Part shown: positions 1 through 9,692 of the stretch, in pieces
Layout of the letters: each line of letters opens with the position of its first letter
Position numbering within the stretch: position 1 is the first letter of the stretch
NCBI RefSeq assembly: GCF_000004825.1
Contig: NW_008805068.1
Coordinates: 1,426,001 to 1,490,000, forward strand
Direction of reading: 5' to 3'
DNA: 64,000 nucleotides
Source of the DNA: Heterostelium album PN500
Lineage: Eukaryota > Evosea > Eumycetozoa > Acytosteliales > Acytosteliaceae
The notes under the pieces: generated by a model
Told to the model about the DNA's origin: nothing
Databases searched by the model: none
What the model saw: the letters and a program-made list of their open reading frames with translations, nothing else
Made by a program: the position numbers and the translations under genes

Positions 1-1700
1 CTCGTTTAGAAGGAGGTCGTGACCGGGAGACTTCCTATTGGATGAGTTGGAGACGGCAGAGGTGAGTTCATCTAATGTAATTGGTGATGTAAGTTGTGAA
101 GTTTCTGGTTGTTGTGGTTTGGTGATATTATTAAACCAGAATTGTTTGGTGGGGTTGTTGGGATCATTGTGTTTGGGGGTGAATAGTTTCCGATAGTATT
201 CTTCGGTTGCACGAATGACGTCTTCCACTTCACTATGTGTTGTTGTTTCACCAAATTCGTTAGTTGATTTAACGACGTGGGTTTGATGTTGGATTTGGTG
301 AATGTTGCTTTAGCTGCTTTGAAAAACTTGTGTGAGTTGTCGTATTTAATGTTGTCTAGTTTCTCTTTCCATTTCTTGAGGAAGAATCTGTATTGTTGCT
401 TTTTCAGTTTCAAGAATTGGTAATCTAGAAGTTTTAAAGAAGTGCGAAGGGAGTTTAGTAGTTCTGTAGGATCGTCAGAGTTGAAGTCTGGATCAAAAGA
501 GTTGTATTTTGTTTTCAACTTGGTTGGTATTCGTTTGTGAAGAATTAATTTCCTTTCGATTGTTTTGATTAAGATGTTGAGTTGGATTCTTTGCTTGTTG
601 ACGTGTTGTTTTTGTTTGTCGATCTCTGGATCATGTCTTTTGTTAAGACGAGGTGTTGAAGAGTGGGAGGAGATGTTATGTGTTTTCCAGTTTAACATTC
701 TTTTTGAGGTGTCGACAATGGTATTTGTGAATTGTTTGTTAATGTTTGAGAGAGTGGAGAGGTTTGTGATTGGTGTATTAAGAATGTTTAACCAATATGG
801 TTTTCTAAATTCATTTCCCATACTTTCGGTGAAATTCGCCAGAGTTTCTGGTTCATTTTTACCAAGTTTGGATCTTGTAATAAAGTAATTATTATTATTT
901 TGTGTTGGTTTAGTGTGAATGTTTGGGAAATTAATCTTATCAAGTTTAATTGTGAGAAATGTGGCGAGATGATCGGATTTAATTTTTGAGTTTTTAGGTT
1001 TAGAAATATTAAATTGAAAATTTGTGTTTGTGTTAGGTGTGGAGATAAAATATCCATCAAGACGTGAGAATGATAAACCGTGTGGTCCGTTCTGTGTTCT
1101 TGTGAAATCATTGCTATAACAGGTGTCATGTAAACTAAAAGAGTTGATAAATTTAGCGAATGGGTTATCATTTTTAAATGTGTTTAGTTCATTTAAGTTG
1201 TAGTTGAAATCTCCTGATAGAATAATTAGAGATTGGTTGGGTAGGTTGAATGATTTTAGAGTTGTTGCGAGTTCATTCCAATAATCAAGTTTTTCTCGGT
1301 TATTGGAGGGTGCGTATGAGTTTATGTGTGTGATTGTTTGTTTGTTTATGGTAAATGAGATGATTATGGTGCGTGCATTATTAGATATATATTGTTTTGT
1401 TATATGTGAATAAATCTTTTTATGTACGATTGTTGTAACTCCATACTTTGGCAACTTTGTTTGATTAGGTTTCAATTTGTTAACATTGGTTAGCAATGAG
1501 AGTTCGAGTGATGAGTGTAACGCAATATGCGTTGGTGGTATGTGTTTGTTGAATTGTGTGTGTTGCGTATTAAGCAGATGTGTTTCTTGTAAGGAGATGA
1601 TGTGTTGATTATATGTTTGTACGATGGTACTGATTTTGTGTGACCAATCGCCTTGTATGTTGTGCGAAGACAGGTAGAGATTGGTGTGTGGGGTCTCCAT
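1..1700 (-). pseudogene. Retrotransposon ORF2 (endonuclease-reverse transcriptase), frameshifted, partial
   Basis: The N-terminal ~300 residues are an APE-type endonuclease. QETH holds the catalytic Glu, SGDFN the Asp-Asn pair, RLDGYF the conserved Arg/Asp, and KSDHL the terminal Asp-His. A basic linker follows. The frame closes at 72, but near 270 an alternative frame opens and runs to the window edge. That frame contains an ITLDEL segment followed by KSPG, which is the entry to the reverse transcriptase domain. A single frameshift near 270 therefore separates endonuclease and RT. It could be decay or a sequencing error. Confidence 0.85.
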
Positions 1701-1718
1701 TATAATAGTTGGTTATAC

Positions 1719-2870
1719 TTAGTTCATATCCATACCGGTGGCCTCTGTAGTGGAGGTTCCCTGAGTGGGTACTGTGATAGCTGCTACATTGTTTGTTGAT
1801 GGGTTGTTGCTAGTAGCAGTTTGGGTAGTTGTGGTTGTGGTTGTGATTGTTGCAGTGTTAGGAAGTTTAGAGTTTGTTAAGATGGTATCACTATTTGAAT
1901 TATCATTAGTGGTAACGTTGACTGTTGATGTTTGTTGGCTATTAACTACAGTGTTATTATTGCTATCAGTAACGTTGTTTGTTGTTGGTATTTGCTTGTT
2001 GTGTTGTGTGTTGCTAGGTTTAGTTGATACCGCTTTACTGTTTTGTTTATTACCAAATCTCATACGTTTGGAATTACTCGGTAAGATGTTGAGTCTAGCA
2101 GGTGGCGGGATAGTAGTTGGGATAGTAGGTGAGAATGTTTGGTGGTTGGTACCTGGGTTTCCAATAATGCCTTTGGGTGCTGAGGTAGAGAGCTCAAAGG
2201 ATTCGTAGATGACTCTCTTTAAGGAAGTGTCAAGGTCAGTCTTCTCTTTGAAGTAACCAGTGACGATGCAGGCTTTGTCGAGGTGTTTGATTTTGACGAG
2301 TTGGGGTATACGGCCGCACATGACACGTAGAAAGTCTTCTGTTTGTGTTCTGTCTACAGCTACAATAACTGGTATCTTAATGTTAACTCTGTGTGCGCCG
2401 ATAACATTAAAGTCGATTGTACCTTCGGTTTTATTACATTTGAAGGTGTAGTTGCCGTTAAGTAAGATGTCTGTTTGGGTGTGGTTTTCTGTTGTAACGC
2501 TTAGTGTTGTTCTGTTGTTTTTAGTTGATGTAGTGGCATTGCAATTTGGTAGTTTGCCGATTATCGCGTTAAGTTCGTCGGTAGTTAGCGTACTTTCTGT
2601 AGTATACTTAATCTTACCAACCAGTAAGCAACCAAAAGCTGGTGTTGTGGTGGGTATACGATGGTGACTAATAACTTTTTCTAATAGTTTAAATCTATCT
2701 TCTAGTGTACTAAGTGTGTTGGTATACTCCGATTGAAAGAATGTTTTGCTGGTGGGTTAATTATTGAGAAATCGGTTACATTGGAGAGATACTTCAGCTT
2801 GAGTGGCTTTAGATGCCACCGAAGCGAAGGTCTCTTGAGTTTGGTTGTTTAATTCTTTTGTTTGATCCAT
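1719..2870 (-). pseudogene. Retrotransposon ORF1, with stop codon and frameshift
   Basis: Starts MDQTKELNN at 2870. An in-frame TAA at 2757-2759 interrupts it, but the same frame continues open as PTSKTFFQSEY with a short coiled-coil-like stretch. Near 2340 the reading moves to another frame (TEDFLRVMCGRIPQLVK), which continues to the stop at 1719. The C-terminal third is Thr/Asn/Ser-rich low-complexity. Position and layout (upstream of the endonuclease ORF, 18 nt apart) fit the nucleic-acid-binding ORF1 protein of non-LTR elements. I see no zinc knuckle or RRM by eye. Confidence 0.7.
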
Positions 2871-2880
2871 TATCTCTTGT

Positions 2881-2895
2881 ACAGATAGTATCTGT
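2881..2895. repeat. 15-bp near-perfect palindrome at the retroelement 5' boundary
   Basis: ACAGATA-G-TATCTGT: two 7-bp arms around one base, 41 bp before the tRNA-Val gene and 11 bp before the ORF1 ATG on the minus strand. It is followed by a GC-rich tract (CCGCGCGCG) that is rare in this genome. It may mark the element-host junction. Confidence 0.6.
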
Positions 2896-2936
2896 AGCCG
2901 CGCGCGAAAAATGGGGGGAAAGAAGAATTTTGTAAT

Positions 2937-3010
2937 GTCAGGATGGTGTAGTTGGTTATCACAAAACCTTAACACGGTTTGGGTCATGGGTTCGATTCCC
3001 ATTCTTGATA
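2937..3010 (+). tRNA. tRNA-Val(AAC)
   Basis: A 74-nt cloverleaf. Acceptor GTCAGGA pairs with TCTTGAT (G-U pairs at 1-72 and 5-68). The anticodon stem AAACC/GGTTT is perfect with loop TTAACAC, giving anticodon AAC (2971-2973). The T stem ATGGG/CCCAT is perfect with loop TTCGATT. The A box (TGGTGTAGTTGG) and B box (GGTTCGATTCC) are intact. There is no intron and the discriminator is A. A decayed non-LTR element ends just upstream. Confidence 0.9.
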
Positions 3011-3015
3011 CAATC

Positions 3016-3019
3016 TTTT
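3016..3019 (+). terminator. Likely RNA polymerase III terminator of tRNA-Val
   Basis: A TTTT run 6 nt after the mature tRNA 3' end. It is short; longer T runs are usual in this lineage. Confidence 0.45.
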
Positions 3020-4000
3020 GATAACGATAACCCAAAATGCGCGCATATTGAAAAAAAATAGAAGTCGCTTGTTCCTCTGATGCTTTTTAATGGTATTGTT
3101 GTTGTTGAAATTCAATCCATCAAACTAAATGCATTTTTTTCCAACTACGGTTGATGAAATCTATAACATGGTACAGGCATGATATTCAATTATTCGATTT
3201 GAAATATTATAACTATAGTTTAATATGGTGAACTGTAGATGTTTTAATGAACATTCAACAATGTTGTTAATTCCCAAACAATGACATAGTTACTCTTCAC
3301 CTATCATCTGAATTTATCCTATCACTCTATATTATTATCTAAGTATTTAATTGTCCTATATCTAGTTTGTTGGCGATGGTAGATGGAAGATGTACAATAT
3401 TAAAATAATGCAAGTGAAGTGAAAATTTGATGTTTCGAAATTTAATATATATTAAGAATCAGTTGGGATAGATCTGCTAGGATAAATTGAAATATAAATA
3501 TATCTAACAAATTAAATAGATACTAAAAAGAATCAGAGTAGATAATTATAATAGAACAATAGTTATTATATGGTGTACTTAAAGATACTCTACATGTGTA
3601 GTGATTACAGTGCTTTGTTGAGATAGTGAATAAGAAGAATAATATATTAATAACTGATAAGACAATAGAATAATAATGTGGATGAATATTTATTGTTTCG
3701 ATCTCTTTGATATATTTAATTAAATAAAAATCAAACAAAATGCATCGAATAAAATTAATGTCTAATACTGCATTTTATATATGTTTCAGTAATTACATAT
3801 ATATATATTTTGTAACAGCAATGAAATCTGATAAATAAGTACATTTTAAGCATTTATTATAAAGTTATCTGATTCTTTTAAATAAATAAGTGATAAAACA
3901 TAAAACTCTTTTACAAATTTCGGAAAAAGTTGAGAAAAATTAAATTTAATTTAAGCTTTAAAACTTTTATTTTTTTTATTTCTTAAATATTAATAGAGAT
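3020..4000. other. Intergenic, A+T-rich
   Basis: About 1 kb between tRNA-Val and the AspRS-like gene. It has short oligo-A/T runs. I found no coding-like frame, RNA gene or repeat array; the only long open frame (3523-3738, minus) has no family features. Confidence 0.6.
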
Positions 4001-5698
4001 ATGGAAAATACTCAAAGTAAAAGGTAAATAATCTTATTAATTAATTCTCATATATTTATTAATTGAATTTACAAAAGTTCCATTAAAAAGGAACAAAAGA
4101 AAAAAGAAAAAGAATTGAAAAGACAATTTAATGTAAAAGAAAAGGAAACAAGGCATGCAGAGAAATTACAAAAAGAACAATTGGAAAATGAACAAGAATC
4201 AGAAACCACTAAATCAAACTATGGTGAAAAGGATTACTCAGAGGTGTTTGGAAACTTGGAAAATACAGCATTTAGATATGTGAAAATCAAAGATCTCGAT
4301 CCAACCTATCATAATAATGTTATCACTATGAGAGCGAGAATCAGTCAAACCAGTACACATGGTAAATCTCTAGTGTTTATAGGTCTGCGACAACAACATT
4401 TTCGTATCCAAGCATTGGCAGTGGAGAGAGAATCACTCGTTTCAAAACAAATGATTAGATTCATTCGTCAGTTGAATGAGGAATCGATCGTTGATCTTGA
4501 AGCAACCGTTATCTACGACCCCGCAAAACAAATAAAGAAAAGTACACATCCCAATCTTGAACTTAGCATCAAAAGGCTGTACGTAATCTCCAAGTCGAAA
4601 CCACTTGAGATCAGTCTGGAAGATTTGTCTCTAGGCTCCTCAGAGTCACAAGCTTACTCTGTTCCTCTGTCTACTCGTACCAATTACAAAACACTTGATC
4701 TTCGTGTGTCTGCACATCAATCAATCTTCCAACTACAATCACAAGTGACAAACATCATTTACAACCGGTTGGTGAAGGAGAAGTTCATAGAGATACACAG
4801 CCCTAAACTATTAAAATGGAATCTTGACAATTGGAGTTCATTTTCGTTGAATTACTTTGGTGAGACTGCACATTTAGCAACATCTAATATACTATACAAA
4901 CAGATGGCAATCGCTTCTGATTTCAATAGAATCTTTGAGATTGGTCCAATCTATAGAAAAGAACATGCATCTACACACAGGCACCTCTGCGAATTCACAA
5001 GAATCGATATTGAAATGAGAATTGAAGAACATTATCATGAACTTTTAGATCAAATTGACCAAATGTTTATCGAGATATTCGAAAGACTAAACAAACTACC
5101 TGAACTGCTATCACTTATTGGTCAACAGTATCCGAGTGAATCGATTGTATATGGAACACCACCATTGAGAATCGACTACACTGATGCAGTGCAGATGTTA
5201 AAAGATCTCAATGAAATAGGCATGGGTGCCGACGACTACCTGTCGACTTCACAAGAACGCCGACTTGGTCAACTCATCAAGAGCACGTATGGTATCGATT
5301 GCTATATGATCGATCGAATGCCGAGTGACATGAGTGATGTAAATGCAATGCCATGCGTATCGAATGGCAACCAAAGGGTTCAACAGAATGACAGACAATA
5401 TACAAATTCATTTGTCTATTATATCAGAGGTCAAGAGATTGCCAAAGGATCACAAAGAATACATGATCACAATCAACTGAAACTGGCAATCAACGAACAA
5501 CAAATAAAATACAATCTCTTGAGGAGCCAAGATGAAATCAATTGCTACCTTGATTTCCTAGGCACCTTGAAGTACGGTTGCTATCCATACGCTGGATGTA
5601 GTATTGGTTTGGAAAGTCTACTTATGGCCTATCTTGGCATTCCAAACATCAGAACCTGTTCAATGTATTATAGAGACTGTAGAACTCTCAATCCATAA
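4001..5698 (+). CDS. Aspartyl-tRNA synthetase paralogue, probably catalytically inactive
   Basis: Two exons (4001-4023 and 4078-5698), 547 residues. The 54-nt intron splits a codon in phase 2 near the N terminus, exactly as in the canonical AspRS at 21632. Order: Lys/Glu-rich head, OB-fold anticodon-binding domain (about 80-180), class II synthetase core. Motif 2 is kept (GPIYRKEHASTHRH, about 297). Much of the aspartate and ATP site is not. SESGASVF of the canonical copy is NLDNWSSF; QSPQFYKQ is TSNILYKQ; RPFYTMPD is DVNAMPCV; motif 3 GLERV is GLESL (the ATP-binding Arg becomes Ser); PHAGGG is PYAGCS. The ORF is open and full-length, so the loss looks tolerated or selected rather than plain decay. 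A tRNA-binding or regulatory role is possible but inferred. D. discoideum also has more than one AspRS-like gene. Confidence 0.88.
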
Positions 5699-6269
5699 TC
5701 ATCACCCACACCACACAAATAATTAAAATTCATTGTAATTCAATAACAAAAAAAAAAAAAAAAAAAAAAAAGAATAGGTATTTTATTTTATTTGAAAATA
5801 TGATATATTTTTTTTTTTTTCAAACAATCAATCAATCTGTATATCTATTTATTTCAAATTTTATTTTATTTTTTCACAAACACACAATGTTTGCAATTTT
5901 TGAGGTTTTATGTGAACACACCACTATATTAACACATAAACATCAAACCACAACAAAAAAATACTATTTTGATGGAAGTTACAATTAAAAATGTATTATC
6001 TGTTTTATTTTATTTTGTATTTTTGATTTATTTATTTTCCTTTTGTGTGACAAAAATATTCTTTTTCCTTTTCAAAATTTATAATCTCCATTATTTCAAT
6101 TGCACTCAAATAATAAATAGACCAGCTGTCATTAAATTAGAAGTTAACTAATAAATATTCATATTAAAATAATTTTAAATCATTATCAATAGAAAGAAAG
6201 ATAAAGAAAAATTATTTATATAACCCAACCAAATTTTATTACTTTATAATTTTAATATCAAAAACAAAA
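5699..6269. other. Intergenic with a 24-nt A run
   Basis: 3' flank of the AspRS-like gene and promoter of the saposin-like gene. It holds a long A homopolymer (about 5749-5771) and T-rich tracts. The open frames at 5800-6151 are low-complexity T-run translations. No gene seen. Confidence 0.6.
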
Positions 6270-7459
6270 ATGAAAATTCAATTTGTTTTGTTTTCTGTAT
6301 TTTTATTAATTTTAATATCCAATGTAAACTCAAAACAAATTAATGAAAAAGGAAATAATGTTACTTGTGAAGGTATGTTTATAATTAAGATAAATTAAAA
6401 TAAAAAATACTAACTTGAACCTTGTACAAAAAACAATTTTAGCCTGTGAATTGGTTGTCTCATATGTAGAAAGATTTTTGGAACAAAATAAAACTATCAA
6501 TGAGATTGAACAGGAGTTGGAGAAAGTTTGTCTTTATTTACCAGGAGTTTGGTCATCAAATGTAAATATATAAAATTTATAATATTCTTTATCATCTCTA
6601 ACATCATCATTTTTAAAAAAAACTAAAACAAAACAAAAAGTGTAAAATAATTGTTCAAAATTATATTACTCAAATCATTGATATGATCATCAATGAAGAG
6701 GATCCAGATCAAATATGTTCAATTCTGGGAGTATGCACTAATGAAGTGATGGTCATGGTAATGCAACCAGTGGTCAAAATTATCTCTAATACTGAATGTC
6801 CAATCTGTACAATTGTAACAGGTTATGTCGAACAATTTGTCGATAGAAACAGCTCGGTTCAAGAAATGGTTTCTGCTTTGGAGAAGATCTGTTCAAAGTT
6901 TGACCAAGGTTGGGCATCCCAGTGCAACAGCTTGGTATCAAACTATGTACCAATTATCATTGAACTTTTGGCCAAAGAGATGACTCCAGCGATCATCTGT
7001 CAAGAGATGAAACTCTGTCCTGTTCCAGGTCAAGTTAGACAAAGCATGAACATCATTGCCTCGCAACCAACCGAGAACAAAAACAATCAATTAGCCATTG
7101 TTCCAGATCACAATTCTCTCCTTATTGCTAAGAGAAATCCAACCGCAAGACCAGTCGTCAACAACAATAACAATGCTTGTGATGTATGTGAGCAAATTGC
7201 CTCAAAGATTCTTAATCTCATTCCAACAGTTTCTCAAGCCCAACAAATTATCAATACCGTCGAGAATGACTGCTCCTATCTCCAGAATCCCAATGTAATT
7301 GCCACATGCAAGAATATTGTTGACAGCTACGGTCAAATGATGATCAAATTCATCAAGAATGAACCAAATCCAGACCAAGTTTGTGGAATGATTGGTTTGT
7401 GCTCTACCCATAGAAATCCATTCTACAATCGACAAAATAGCATCAACATCAAAATCTAA
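6270..7459 (+). CDS. Secreted saposin-like protein with three saposin B units
   Basis: Three exons (6270-6372, 6443-6561, 6641-7459), 346 residues, all joins in phase. Residues 1-22 are a clear signal peptide. Three saposin B units follow, each with the six-cysteine pattern starting C-x2-C and ending in a C-x-L/V-x-x-C pair: CEACELVVSYVE to ICSILGVC, CPICTIVTGYVE to ICQEMKLCP, CDVCEQIASKIL to VCGMIGLC. A roughly 45-residue linker separates units 2 and 3. Saposin B proteins bind lipids or permeabilise membranes in lysosomes or phagosomes. Dictyostelids carry many, including amoebapore-like ones. The exact lipid target is unknown. The start is the only ATG that gives the signal peptide. Confidence 0.9.
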
Positions 7460-7768
7460 TTAATCTTCAAAGATGATAACATAATCATAATTAATTGTTT
7501 TAGTTTTCTACTTTCTGTTTTTAGTCTTTAATTCTTTATTTTTATATCTCCACACCTCCTCCCTCCTCCAACCATCATCATTTTTTTTGTCTTTATCCAA
7601 ACTTTTAAATAAAAATAATGATTAATCATTTTAATGTTAAATATATATACAAAGTGGTGTTTTTATTTTTTTGATTTTGTAGTGGTAGTAGTAGATCATT
7701 GATTAAGTACATTGTTTAAATAAAATATAAATATAAATATAAATATTGATTGACCAATCAAACAATAA
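7460..7768. other. Convergent 3' untranslated region
   Basis: About 310 bp between two genes that end facing each other. It contains AATAAA-like signals and T-rich tracts only. Confidence 0.6.
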
Positions 7769-9639
7769 TTACTCTTCATCCATAAATTCATAATACATCT
7801 TTTCTTTTCTTAGTCTAAATGTCAATCTATAAAGTTATATAAGAATAAAAGTTGTAAATATTAAGTCAATCTTTAAAGAACTATCTGTCTATACATACCC
7901 TATACAAACAAACAAAGCAACATCAATTAAAAGACTCAGCAATTCAAATATCCATACAAGTTGGAATGCAGATGCTAAAAACTGAATTACAATAACGGAT
8001 GATAAATATGCCAACATTATCCATTTGAATGCCCTAGTAATTATTTTAAAAAAAAACATTAATATTGTTTTTCTTTTGAAAAAAAGAAGAAATAGTAATA
8101 GTAACTTACGTGAACATCATTAATTTACTTTGAAGTTGTGATAACTTTAATGCATTATCTTGATCTCTAACTTGAACTACACTACTTTCTGGTGCACCAG
8201 TTGCAACATTGCTGTTATTATTATTGTTGCTACTGTTATCGTTACTGCTGTCACTATTGTTGTTTGGTGGTTGTTGAACAGTTGGTGGATCAAGCACTTC
8301 ATGCTTAAGTGTAACTTCAGCTTCCTGTTGTTGTTGTTGTTGCTGTTGTTGTTGACTACCGGCAATTGGTTGCATCTGTGTATTTGAATGCAACTCCAAT
8401 ATACTGGCTCTAATCAAATTGATATTAAAATCTGTCTTTATAAAGATAATACATAAAACTGGAATATAAACAATGAATTGTAAGAACTATAATAATAATA
8501 AACGATAAAAAGTGAAATTAGTTAGTTAACAAACAAACAAACAAATAAATGTATTATATTGAAATGTGGCTAGCGCTTACATTAAAGAAACCTTGAAGTA
8601 TTGCACCAAGTGCAATTGTTACACCGAGGAGAATGATGATGAGTGCCAGTGGCTTCTTTAGATGTTCGTATCGACCGGAGCATATACCCCAGCCAGTCGC
8701 AATAGTCAGTAATACTACACAAGCAATCACTCTGAATACAATGTAGAACAGCCAAAAGAAAATAATTACTACAATTCCAACTGCACCATATGTCTGCAAA
8801 TATGTCCAATATCCACAATAGTATGCAACAACCGCCAACTTTGAAAATGGTAACAATGATATTACTTTGTGTAATTTTATATTTTGCTAAAAGAAAAATA
8901 AAATAAGATAATAAATAACAAACAAAACAATTAATTGTTAGTCGAACATAATTATTATTTCGTTTTGTTTTGTTTTGTTTTTGTTTTGTTACCTTTCTAT
9001 TTAGATACCAATTGATACACCATAGTATGGTTAATATCACCCAGACACCAGTGAATATCATGTAGATGTATGGAAGAGGAATGTATTGGTAGGAGAGATG
9101 ATTACCACCGGGATTGTAGAATGCATATGAAATCTTGTAGGTGATACGCTGATTGGTTGGACTGCACTGTCCAATTAGAAATGTAAAGTAATCGCCAAAC
9201 TTTCTGTCGATCTTGTAGCTAATCGTACCTGAAGAATTGGTGAATTGGAACACCTGATAACAAGTTGGTTGCACCAAACAATAAGTACTCGACTCCAAGT
9301 CATTATACTGATGATCTGTACAAACCAACAATTGTGTTGTATTCTCAAAGAAATCACCATCCTTTTTGTTTTTTTATAATCGTTTCAAACTTATAATTAA
9401 TTAATTGAACTACATATATATAAGAAAGATATTATTTGCTTAATACATACAACGATTTTATAATTGAAATCAAAATAACCACCTTGAAGGAAACCAAATG
9501 AATCTATTGTTGTCAATCCATTCTTTGATGAAAATGTATATGGTGATTGATAGATTGCGTCAACAACATATATATTGGTACAAAATAACAGTAGTATTAC
9601 TAAAAGTATAGATGATAGAGATATATCTTTAATTTTCAT
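7769..9639 (-). CDS. GOST / Lung-7TM family seven-transmembrane protein
   Basis: Six exons on the minus strand (9451-9639, 8993-9361, 8581-8886, 8110-8486, 7899-8033, 7769-7826) join in phase to 477 residues. A signal peptide (about 1-27) precedes a lumenal domain with several Cys (CTDHQ, TYCLVQPTC, IGQCS). Then comes the family's start of the membrane region: an NPGGNHLSYQYIPLPYIY segment, the first membrane helix, and LLPFSKLAVV. Further helices follow. A polyglutamine (10 Q) and Asn/Ser-rich loop interrupts the protein before the last helices. The acidic tail is EFMDEE. The family (GPR107/GPR108, plant CAND) sits in Golgi and endosomes and is linked to recycling and sorting. The Q/N loop is unusual for the family but typical of dictyostelids. 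Confidence 0.82.
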
Positions 9640-9668
9640 CTCTAACTATATCAGATATATCTATTTAA

Positions 9669-9692
9669 TCTATCTATCTATCTATCTATCTA
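9669..9692. repeat. (TCTA)n microsatellite
   Basis: Six tandem TCTA units just upstream of the GOST-family gene start on the minus strand. Confidence 0.9.

Larger units (their letters stand above)
1..2895 (-). mobile_element. Decayed non-LTR retrotransposon, 5' part, TRE-like
   Basis: Two-ORF LINE-type element read on the minus strand: ORF1 (2870 to 1719), an 18-nt gap, then ORF2 (1700 and on past the left edge). ORF2 has an APE-type endonuclease followed by the start of a reverse transcriptase. The 5' end lies within about 70 bp of the 5' end of a plus-strand tRNA-Val gene at 2937. Dictyostelid TRE elements are known to insert at fixed distances beside tRNA genes, so a TRE5-like targeting mode is a fair inference. 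The copy is dead: one in-frame stop and one probable frameshift in ORF1, and one frameshift in ORF2. The 3' end is outside the window. Confidence 0.85.

Noticed and set aside
1765-2208. 147-codon plus-strand ORF over retrotransposon ORF1
   Set aside because: Val/Leu-rich antisense shadow of Thr/Asn repeats.
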